Shown here: one piece after another, positions 1 through 5,575 of the stretch
How positions within the stretch are numbered: the stretch's first letter is position 1
How the letters are laid out: every line of letters begins with the position of its first letter
From: an uncultured Collinsella sp.
GTDB lineage: Bacteria > Actinomycetota > Coriobacteriia > Coriobacteriales > Coriobacteriaceae
Length of the DNA: 5,619 nt
Assembly (NCBI GenBank): GCA_900555765.1
Contig: USMA01000079.1
Coordinates: forward strand, 1-5,619
Reading direction: 5' to 3'
The notes under the pieces: model-generated
Database searches by the model: none
What the model saw: the letters and a program-made list of their open reading frames with translations, nothing else
What the model was told of the DNA's origin: nothing
Translations under genes and position numbers: made by a program

Positions 1-1
1 C

Positions 2-1900
2 GAGGCCAATCAGATTTCCGACGGCACCGAGCTTCAATATATCGTGGACAACCACGCGCTGTCGACGCATCTCCAGATTGTAAAACGCGATGCCCAAACA
101 GGCGCTTCTGTTCCCCTAGCCGGATTCACCTTCCAACTCCTCGACAGTAATCACGAACCTGTCTCACAAACATGCTGGTATCCAGCACATAACGTAATGG
201 ACACTTTTACGACTGACGCGACCGGCACCGTCACACTGCCCGAATCGCTCGTGCCGGGCACCTATTATGTACGCGAAACCTCGGCCAAAGAGCCCTATCT
301 TGTCGGCGAAGAGATCGAGGTAAACATACCCGCCGACATGCACCTAAAGCCCGATGCCATCGCCTCGTATTATGACCACGCGGCGACCGGAAACGTCAGG
401 ATCGTTAAAACCGATGCCATCGACGGCAGCAGCCTCGCGGGCGCCGTCGTTGAGATCCGTGCCTCGGGTGATATCGTGCGCCCCGACGGTAGCATTGCCG
501 CGCTCGACGGTGAGACCGTCGCAACCGTCACGACGGATGAAACTGGAGAAGCACGCGCGGACAACCTCCCACTGGGATCTGGCACCGCACGCTACGAGGT
601 TGTCGAGACTCAAGCGCCGGCAGGCTTCTTGCTCGATCAGACAACCCATATTGTCGACCTTACTTATGCCGACCAGAAAACACCCGTTGTAGAAGCACGG
701 CTTAACGTATCCGACGATTACACCAAGGTTGATATCTCCAAGGTCGATGCAAGCGGTGAGCAGGAGGTGGAAGGCGCACAACTCACCTTATATGGTCCCG
801 ATAAAACCGAAATAGCCTCCTGGACCTCATCCGACAAGCCACACCGCGTCGAACATCTTGCGCCCGGCACCTACTCGTTGCGCGAAATGATGTCTCCGCG
901 GACCTATGACCATGCCGAGGAGATAACGTTTGAAATAAAGGATACGGGAGAAGTCCAATCCGTCGCGATGAAGGATGCGCCCATCGAGATCAAAGGACAG
1001 GTCGACAAGCGTCAGGAACTTGTCCAACCTATCGAAAAGGGCCTGTTGGCTAACGGCGATGGTAAAAACCGTGCCGCGATGCAAACCAATACGGATGGGC
1101 TTTTCTCCTATACCATCGACGCTCGAAACGATTCAGCTACCTGGGTTGATGAGTTCACGATTACCGATGATCTTGAGTGTGCCCAAGACGATACGGCGAG
1201 ATTCGTCTCAATCGAAACCCCCGTCGCCATCGGCGACCTCAACGGTCTGTGCAACGTATGGTATCGCCCGCCGCCGTTGGACTCGACAGACGTCGATGAG
1301 CCGGCAAACGCGACACTTGCCGATGGGCACGAAAATCCTTGGCTTGAGTCCGACGAAGGAAGGGAGAGCCTTGGTGAGGACTGTCGCCTCGTCGATTACG
1401 ACGGCTGGCGCCTCTGGAAGGCGGATGTCTCGACCACGGAATCCACCACACTCGAGGCGGAAGAGCTCGACCTTGCATCCAATACCGTCGTAACGGGCAT
1501 TCGAATTGAATACGGTGCGGTAGCCGCCGACTTTACGACCCGAAGCGATGCGGATTCTTGGACCCGCGATGATCTCAAAGATGAGCACGACGACCTTGAC
1601 GATGCCAAAGCAATCCTTGGCACTGACGCTCGGGGCGCAGTCGTGCACATGCAGGCAACGTCGGCTTATACGCCCCAAACCGCACTCACCAACAGCGCAC
1701 GCGTCGATCTTTGCCGCAACGGCGGCGGCGATAAACTTGAGTCACATGACGAGGACCGTGTCATTCAACGCTGTACCCTACCGCAGGACCTACCGGCAAC
1801 AGGATCAGTTCCCATCGCCGCTTGCATCACTGCGCTCCTGACCTCGGGTGCCGCAGCCCTATGGTTCGCTCGCCTTAGGTCGATCCCAAAGAAGCGCTAG
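2..1900 (+). CDS. SpaA/CnaB-repeat cell-wall-anchored surface protein (pilin/adhesin type), 5' partial
   Basis: C-terminal part of a sortase-anchored surface protein; 632 residues are visible. The frame is open to the window edge and already in domain sequence, so the GTG at 44 is internal and the true start lies upstream. Numbering from base 2, three SpaA/CnaB-like beta domains follow each other at about 22-112, 130-224 and 240-324. Each opens with a V/S-K-x-D-type strand (Lys28, Lys136, Lys247) and carries a G-x-Y...R/V-E turn (Glu92, Glu202, Glu295), the usual Lys and Glu positions of intramolecular isopeptide domains. A larger C-terminal domain (about 330-594) has the SYTIDARNDS and GDLNGLCNVWYR strands seen in SpaA-related proteins of gut Firmicutes and Actinobacteria. 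LPATG (597-601), a hydrophobic segment and a basic RLRSIPKKR tail end the protein. Expected role (inference): covalently anchored stalk or pilus-associated adhesin. Six predicted extracellular cysteines are unusual. No sortase gene is visible. The family call is secure; the ligand and pilus role are unknown. Confidence 0.93.
   Translation, partial: EANQISDGTELQYIVDNHALSTHLQIVKRDAQTGASVPLAGFTFQLLDSNHEPVSQTCWYPAHNVMDTFTTDATGTVTLPESLVPGTYYVRETSAKEPYLVGEEIEVNIPADMHLKPDAIASYYDHAATGNVRIVKTDAIDGSSLAGAVVEIRASGDIVRPDGSIAALDGETVATVTTDETGEARADNLPLGSGTARYEVVETQAPAGFLLDQTTHIVDLTYADQKTPVVEARLNVSDDYTKVDISKVDASGEQEVEGAQLTLYGPDKTEIASWTSSDKPHRVEHLAPGTYSLREMMSPRTYDHAEEITFEIKDTGEVQSVAMKDAPIEIKGQVDKRQELVQPIEKGLLANGDGKNRAAMQTNTDGLFSYTIDARNDSATWVDEFTITDDLECAQDDTARFVSIETPVAIGDLNGLCNVWYRPPPLDSTDVDEPANATLADGHENPWLESDEGRESLGEDCRLVDYDGWRLWKADVSTTESTTLEAEELDLASNTVVTGIRIEYGAVAADFTTRSDADSWTRDDLKDEHDDLDDAKAILGTDARGAVVHMQATSAYTPQTALTNSARVDLCRNGGGDKLESHDEDRVIQRCTLPQDLPATGSVPIAACITALLTSGAAALWFARLRSIPKKR
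1790..1897 (+). other. LPXTG cell-wall sorting signal
   Basis: The codons from 1790 read LPATG. They are followed by about 22 mostly hydrophobic residues (VPIAACITALLTSGAAALWF) and a short basic tail, RLRSIPKKR, right at the stop codon. This three-part layout is the standard substrate of a sortase: cleavage between Thr and Gly, then linkage to peptidoglycan or to a pilin subunit. It sets the C-terminus of the surface protein and shows that the coding region is intact at its 3' end. Confidence 0.95.
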
Positions 1901-1907
1901 CGCGATG

Positions 1908-1945
1908 AAAAAGCGGACGAGCCAGTCCACTGGCTCGTCCGCTTT
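1908..1945. terminator. Rho-independent terminator shared by two convergent units
   Basis: A perfect 16-bp inverted repeat (1910-1925 with 1930-1945) encloses a 4-base loop, tcca. It starts 10 bases after the stop of the surface-protein gene and lies 21 bases beyond the stop of the small minus-strand gene. Read on the minus strand, the stem is followed by five T residues (the A run 1908-1912), a usable U-tract. Read on the plus strand, the stem ends in only three T residues before CAATC. It should therefore terminate the minus-strand unit well and the plus-strand gene less certainly. Seen directly; efficiency is inferred. Confidence 0.9.
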
Positions 1946-1966
1946 CAATCATGTAAATTGCCGTAT

Positions 1967-2185
1967 CTACTCTGCAGACGAAGATCCGCCATCAACGATT
2001 GCCTGCTCGGACTCAGGAATCCCATCGGCACCCGTGCTCTGTTCTTGCTCCACCTCTTCGCTGATTGCGGAGGCGGGGGTCGAGCCCTTCGCACCCACGA
2101 TGTAGGCAGCCCCAAATCCTAACGCAATGGCAATCAAGGTCAAAATCACGTAGACAGGCCAATGGCGCTTAATATACGAAAACAC
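1967..2185 (-). CDS. Small single-pass membrane protein, 72 aa, unknown function
   Basis: I do not recognise a named family. The protein starts with a short basic, aromatic N-terminus (MFSYIKRHW). It continues with one strongly hydrophobic segment at about residues 10-31 that contains small-residue spacing (ALGFGAAYIVG), then a hydrophilic tail of about 40 residues rich in Glu, Ser, Ala and Gly. The positive-inside rule predicts an inner N-terminus and an outer acidic tail; the segment could also be an uncleaved signal anchor. No lipobox or catalytic motif is visible. The GTG start is chosen because AAGGAG (minus strand, 2196-2191) lies 5 bases upstream. It begins 21 bases after the stop of the large membrane protein, on the same strand, with no promoter or terminator visible between them. 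Co-transcription is thus likely, and a role as a partner of that protein is possible (inference). Confidence 0.82.
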   Translation of the reverse strand: MFSYIKRHWPVYVILTLIAIALGFGAAYIVGAKGSTPASAISEEVEQEQSTGADGIPESEQAIVDGGSSSAE

Positions 2186-2190
2186 GTTGA

Positions 2191-2196
2191 CTCCTT
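2191..2196 (-). promoter_or_regulatory. Ribosome binding site of the 72-aa membrane protein
   Basis: The minus strand reads AAGGAG here, followed by the 5-base spacer tcaac and GTG at 2185. It is a near-consensus Shine-Dalgarno site and decides the GTG start of the small gene. It lies inside the 21-base gap after the upstream gene, so the small protein has its own strong translation signal and does not depend on coupling. Confidence 0.85.
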
Positions 2197-2206
2197 AGAG
2201 CTCCGT

Positions 2207-5200
2207 CTACGAACGGCGGATAACCTCGGTCACGACCTCGGATACCGTGGCAATGTTCGTCGGGTTGACATTGTGGGGCAGGTCGTCCTCGGTACGAGCG
2301 CAAGCCAGACGCGTGCCGTCCACGCCGGCGATGGTGAGGGCTCGGCGGCTCGCCTCGAGCGCGGCATAGGCATCGGTCTTGGCATAGGGCATCTCGAGCG
2401 CGCCACAATCGACATGGAACGACTTGCAGACCTTGCTGATCAGGTTCATGATGCGGCGATCGCCCTTGAGCAGCTGTTGTTCGCCCTCGACCGTCACAAC
2501 CGAAAGCCTACCGGCGCCGACTGATTCAAGATTGATAAAGAATACGCCGCGGAGCTTATCGCGATGCGAAGCCAAGAAGGCCTTCATGCCGGCGCCATCA
2601 CAATCCGAGGCGCCCGTTGCCACAAACCAGATATCGTGACCGAGCAGCTCATCATCGCCCATAGAGGCGACAGCCGAGAGCATTTCTTCGGAAGAAGCGC
2701 CGTCGGAAGACGTAGCGCCGCCCTTCCAGCCATCGTTATCGCTCTCGAAATTATCCCACGAACCGATGCCGCGACCGGACTTCTTGGCATCGTAATCGTC
2801 TTCGACGCCCAGCCAGTCACTCATGCTGTCCTGCTCGTTTTTCTTTTTACGACCGAACAGGCCACCCAGGCCGCGCTTACGAGACTTGGGTGCCGCCGGG
2901 GCGGGAGCCGAAATGGTCTCGATCGGCTGCGCGCCCGACGCAACGGGCATAGGAGGCGCAACGGGTGCCGATGTGGGTTCGGGACCCTGGGCAGTAGCAA
3001 AGGGGTCGTTGACCTGGGCAGAGGGATCGGGAAGGTCGAACAGCGACGTGCGAGACGCAACGTTTGCCTGCTTCATCGACGGCAGCGACGGATCGGGGAC
3101 CGAAGCCAGCGGAGACGAAGAGGGCGCAGGCGACGGTGCCGACGCCGGATCGGGAACATTCATCTGCGGACGCGGTGATGCCTGGGAGGAAATCTGGGCC
3201 ATAAGGGAATCGACCGTTTCGTCCTGGGTGGGAGCGACATCGGCAACCGTGGCACCGGAACCACTCGGGGTCGGCATGGTGAAAATCTGCGTGGAGTAAG
3301 GCCTCGACTCATCTGTCTCGGGAGCCTCGGAAACCGCAGGCACATCCTCCTGCTCGGCCTCGGTCGAATCACCTTGATCGGCTGCCGCGTATTGTTCTTC
3401 GTCAGAGTTGGCCTCGACGGGCTCGTCCTCGGCGGCATCTTGGATTTCGGCAGCATCAATAGGCTCGTCATCGTCCACCGCGTCGCCCTGTTCATCGGAA
3501 ACAGGAAGGGGCTCGGCAATCGCGGTGCCTTGCTTTTCAAACGTTATCGTGGAATCGAACTTCGCGGCATCAGACGACATGGTGCTATCGACGTGCTGCT
3601 GAGCCTCGAAAGACGTCGTCGCCTCAACAACATCCGCGGACGTCGGTTGCTGGGACTCAAAGGACGTTGTAGCTTCGGCGGCGTCGACGGGCACGGACTG
3701 CATAGCCTCGTTCTGCTCGAACTCTTGCGCCGCGAGCTCACGTGCCGCCTCGGCTGCCTGCTGCTGAGCGATAGCCTCCTGCTCGGCAGCCTCGCGTGCG
3801 GCAGCGCGCTTCTCCTCGAAATCGTCGACAAATTTCTTGCCCTTTGCAAGCGCACCCTTAAAGAAGTTGGAAGCGCTGGCGCCAATCGACGAGAACGCCG
3901 ATGCAATGTCGGCATGGGGCGTTGCCGCGGGAATCTCGGCCGAGAAATCAGTATCGCTCTCGTAAGACACGCGCCTCGGCTGTTCAACGTAATCGTCGTC
4001 AGACTCGTCCGCAACGTCTTGAGCCGGCGCGGCGGGAGCCAAAATGTCCAGTCCTGCCGCGGGATCGATCGCGGACACCGCCTCGGGCTCGGCATCGGCA
4101 GCGGTAACCGCGGCAGACTCATCATCCACGGTGACAACGGGGGCAGGCTCGGGCTCAAACGTCGGCTCCTCGCCCTCCTCGTAATCGAGCGTGCAGGACT
4201 CGGGAAGCATTCCGAGCGCACGGATGGCATCCGAGCCAAAGCGGATGTTGCCGGCGGCATTGCGATAGAGCTTAGGCTCGGCCGCGGCAGGCTCCTCCGC
4301 CGGCTCTGCAGCGGGAACCTCGTCATTGAACTCTTCGGCCTGGACGGCCTGATTCTGATCCTCGGGCACGATGGCGCCAATCAGTGTCTCGTCGGCAGAC
4401 GCGCCCTCAAAGCCCTCGATCTGCTCGTCGAAAGCCTCACCCTGTTCGGGCTCGGTCTGAGCGTCGGGAGCAATCGGCTGACCGAACTCGTCCTCGACGT
4501 AGGTAGGCTCTTCATACTCGATGGTGTTGCCGTAGTCGTTTTGCTGCTGGGCCGCGGCATACTCCGCCGCCGCGCGCGCCATTTCCTCGGCACGACGCTT
4601 CTGCTCCCCAAAATAGGTATCGAACGGAACATCGTCGGGAAACTCGTTTTCGCCCTGGAAGGGAGCAACGTTGTCCATAACGCCGAGCATAGCGGCGACA
4701 GAAGATTTGTTGCACACCGCGCCGGACGTATAGGGAAGAATGTGGCGGTTAGAGATGATGTTTGCCGCGTTGGCAAGTGCAACGAGGGAAGCGAGGATCG
4801 CGACAATCCACAGCAGAACCTTGAGCGCGCCGGGGAGCGGCAGGATGCGCAGGATGGCAACGGCAGCAGGGGCAACCGTGGCAATGGGCAACAGCTTGGC
4901 GATGAGCACACGATACGAAGCATAGGGCTCACGGGCGAGCAGCTCAGCACGGGGAGAGTCGTAGTGTGCGACAACGACCACCGGGCGGTTGCGCGGAGAC
5001 GCGAGCGGACCCGAGGCTTTGTGGTAGGCGATGACATTTTGGCTCACGCCCGTCTTGCCCAGGCGCGAAACCACGGGGTGGCCCGTGCGCTCGAGCACGT
5101 AAAGAACGGCGCCGACAATGGCCAGCAAGGTGCCGACCAAGCCGATACCGCCGCCGATGCCCATCAGCAGGGCGCCGGCAAACGCAAGAATACCGGTAAC

Positions 5201-5377
5201 GGCAAATGCCAATCTACTGGGCGCCGGAGCATTGAACTCCTGAACCTCGGGGTCAAAGCCGTGGTTGCGGAAGATCTGAGCGATATCCTCGGCAGCCAAG
5301 CGCTCTTCTTCGCTGCATGCCGGCGTAATGCCGGTGTTCTGCAGCAGGTGGTTAATATAGTTCTGGGTGTTCGCCAT
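2207..5377 (-). CDS. M28-peptidase-like multi-pass membrane protein with very large acidic disordered insertion, 1056 aa
   Basis: The ends resemble an M28 (zinc aminopeptidase-type) domain. An N-terminal helical part (about 4-50) leads to VVVVAHYDSPR (133-143), then SGAVCNKSSVAAML (218-231). After a long insertion come HDIWFVATGASDCDGAG (914-930), INLESVG (948-954), a KTDAY segment (1000-1004) and ARTEDDLPHNVN (1027-1038). Four hydrophobic stretches (about 55-77, 78-95, 154-178, 183-205) form two hairpins; there is no cleavable signal peptide. The positive-inside rule would place the soluble parts in the cytoplasm (inference). Residues about 240-905 are acidic, rich in Ala, Glu, Pro, Ser and Asp, and contain a helical, coiled-coil-like stretch (505-559) and a basic patch (831-846). 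Compared with M28 motifs, His138 and Asp140 are kept, but the bridging Asp is Cys222, Glu-Glu is Ser923-Asp924, the later Asp is Glu951, and the final His is Arg1028, so activity is doubtful. The ATG at 5377 is chosen over in-frame starts up to 5527: GGAG lies 5 bases upstream, the protein sense begins here, and the -10 candidate lies further upstream. Confidence 0.88.
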   Translation of the reverse strand: MANTQNYINHLLQNTGITPACSEEERLAAEDIAQIFRNHGFDPEVQEFNAPAPSRLAFAVTGILAFAGALLMGIGGGIGLVGTLLAIVGAVLYVLERTGHPVVSRLGKTGVSQNVIAYHKASGPLASPRNRPVVVVAHYDSPRAELLAREPYASYRVLIAKLLPIATVAPAAVAILRILPLPGALKVLLWIVAILASLVALANAANIISNRHILPYTSGAVCNKSSVAAMLGVMDNVAPFQGENEFPDDVPFDTYFGEQKRRAEEMARAAAEYAAAQQQNDYGNTIEYEEPTYVEDEFGQPIAPDAQTEPEQGEAFDEQIEGFEGASADETLIGAIVPEDQNQAVQAEEFNDEVPAAEPAEEPAAAEPKLYRNAAGNIRFGSDAIRALGMLPESCTLDYEEGEEPTFEPEPAPVVTVDDESAAVTAADAEPEAVSAIDPAAGLDILAPAAPAQDVADESDDDYVEQPRRVSYESDTDFSAEIPAATPHADIASAFSSIGASASNFFKGALAKGKKFVDDFEEKRAAAREAAEQEAIAQQQAAEAARELAAQEFEQNEAMQSVPVDAAEATTSFESQQPTSADVVEATTSFEAQQHVDSTMSSDAAKFDSTITFEKQGTAIAEPLPVSDEQGDAVDDDEPIDAAEIQDAAEDEPVEANSDEEQYAAADQGDSTEAEQEDVPAVSEAPETDESRPYSTQIFTMPTPSGSGATVADVAPTQDETVDSLMAQISSQASPRPQMNVPDPASAPSPAPSSSPLASVPDPSLPSMKQANVASRTSLFDLPDPSAQVNDPFATAQGPEPTSAPVAPPMPVASGAQPIETISAPAPAAPKSRKRGLGGLFGRKKKNEQDSMSDWLGVEDDYDAKKSGRGIGSWDNFESDNDGWKGGATSSDGASSEEMLSAVASMGDDELLGHDIWFVATGASDCDGAGMKAFLASHRDKLRGVFFINLESVGAGRLSVVTVEGEQQLLKGDRRIMNLISKVCKSFHVDCGALEMPYAKTDAYAALEASRRALTIAGVDGTRLACARTEDDLPHNVNPTNIATVSEVVTEVIRRS
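2663..4660 (-). other. Segment encoding the acidic low-complexity insertion (residues ~240-905)
   Basis: About 665 codons separate the two M28-like halves. The first part (240-370) and the stretch 400-490 are rich in Glu, Asp, Ala and Pro. Short, more ordered-looking islands stand out: 371-400 (YRNAAGNIRFGSDAIRALGM onward), 497-559 (amphipathic then Ala/Glu/Gln-rich helix), 831-846 (SRKRGLGGLFGRKKK) and 852-888 (a Trp/Gly/Asp-rich segment with SDWLG and GSWDNF). Residues 738-830 are Pro/Ser/Ala-rich with three copies of a V/L-P-D-P motif (741, 760, 782). The boundaries are judged by eye. The reading frame stays open throughout, so this is genuine coding sequence and not a frameshifted remnant. 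Confidence 0.75.
3596..3676 (-). repeat. Imperfect tandem coding repeat, EATTSFExQQ
   Basis: Within the insertion, residues 568-577 (EATTSFESQQ, bases 3647-3676) recur at 585-594 (EATTSFEAQQ, bases 3596-3625), with a period of 17 residues. A third, weaker copy, FDSTITFEKQ, sits at 607-616. The two clear copies share nine of ten residues but differ at 8 of 30 bases. Six of those changes are silent, so the peptide is better conserved than the DNA. This suggests an old duplication held by selection, for example as a repeated binding motif (inference). Confidence 0.7.
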
Positions 5378-5382
5378 GTGCG

Positions 5383-5386
5383 CTCC
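5383..5386 (-). promoter_or_regulatory. Ribosome binding site deciding the start of the M28-like protein
   Basis: GGAG on the minus strand, followed by cgcac and ATG at 5377. The in-frame start at 5527 would add 50 residues with no resemblance to an M28 N-terminus and would run through the presumed promoter. This short but well-placed site supports the 1056-residue version. Confidence 0.75.
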
Positions 5387-5445
5387 ACATCCATAATCCG
5401 ACAAATAGGCCCAATGCATGCACATTAGAACCGTATATAGTCGAA

Positions 5446-5451
5446 AGTATA
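5446..5451 (-). promoter_or_regulatory. Candidate -10 element for the M28-like/small membrane protein operon
   Basis: The minus strand reads TATACT, five of six matches to TATAAT. It lies about 70 bases before the ATG at 5377 and would give a leader of about 60 bases. The expected -35 position (around 5469-5474, cggtcg) is a poor match, so the promoter may be weak, activator-dependent or recognised by another sigma factor. No other good -10 with a matching -35 was found by eye on this strand between 5378 and 5575. Confidence 0.45.
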
Positions 5452-5502
5452 CCCCGAGCGAGCGCAAACGACCGAATTCGGGCCATCTTAACGCCCCGAG
5501 CG
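5452..5502. repeat. 9-bp direct repeat CCCCGAGCG flanking a 10-bp palindrome
   Basis: CCCCGAGCG occurs at 5452-5460 and 5494-5502, 42 bases apart (about four helical turns). The perfect palindrome CCGAATTCGG (5472-5481) sits midway between them. The first repeat abuts the candidate minus-strand -10 and the second abuts the candidate plus-strand -35. The sequences are seen directly; an operator function is inference. Confidence 0.45.
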
Positions 5503-5516
5503 GACAAGGATATAGC
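5488..5516 (+). promoter_or_regulatory. Candidate sigma70-type promoter for the downstream plus-strand gene
   Basis: TTAACG (5488-5493, four of six matches to TTGACA) and TATAGC (5511-5516, four of six to TATAAT) are separated by exactly 17 bases. Transcription would start near 5523 and give a leader of about 50 bases before the ATG at 5576. An alternative -10, TAAAAT at 5535-5540, lacks a good -35. Confidence 0.45.
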
Positions 5517-5566
5517 CTAATCTCCATATCGGACTAAAATCATGGCAGCAAACCACCTTCTCATGC

Positions 5567-5570
5567 GAGG
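5567..5570 (+). promoter_or_regulatory. Ribosome binding site of the truncated 3'-edge gene
   Basis: GAGG on the plus strand, 5 bases (actct) before ATG at 5576. It favours that ATG over the upstream ATGs at 5542 and 5563, which lie in a frame that stops at 5605-5607 after at most 21 codons. Confidence 0.6.
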
Positions 5571-5575
5571 ACTCT

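Noticed and set aside
1208..1678. Minus-strand and other-frame open frames inside the surface-protein gene.
   Set aside because: They are out-of-frame shadows without RBS, domain sense or promoters, opposite a clearly coding LPXTG protein.
44..1900. GTG at 44 as the true start of the surface protein.
   Set aside because: The same frame continues open to base 2 with typical domain sequence (DGTELQY), there is no RBS before 44, and no signal peptide follows. The gene is cut by the window edge.
3374..5428. A 684-codon open frame on the plus strand, antisense to the M28-like gene.
   Set aside because: It lies almost entirely opposite the M28-like gene and gives Arg/Gly/Leu-rich sequence with no recognisable domain. 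Its openness follows from GC-rich codon use and the low-complexity insertion on the other strand, which has an RBS, membrane segments and peptidase motifs.
5378..5527. N-terminal extension of the M28-like protein to an ATG at 5527.
   Set aside because: The extra 50 residues are not M28-like. They would span the candidate promoter, palindrome and repeats, and the GGAG site at 5386-5383 fits the ATG at 5377.
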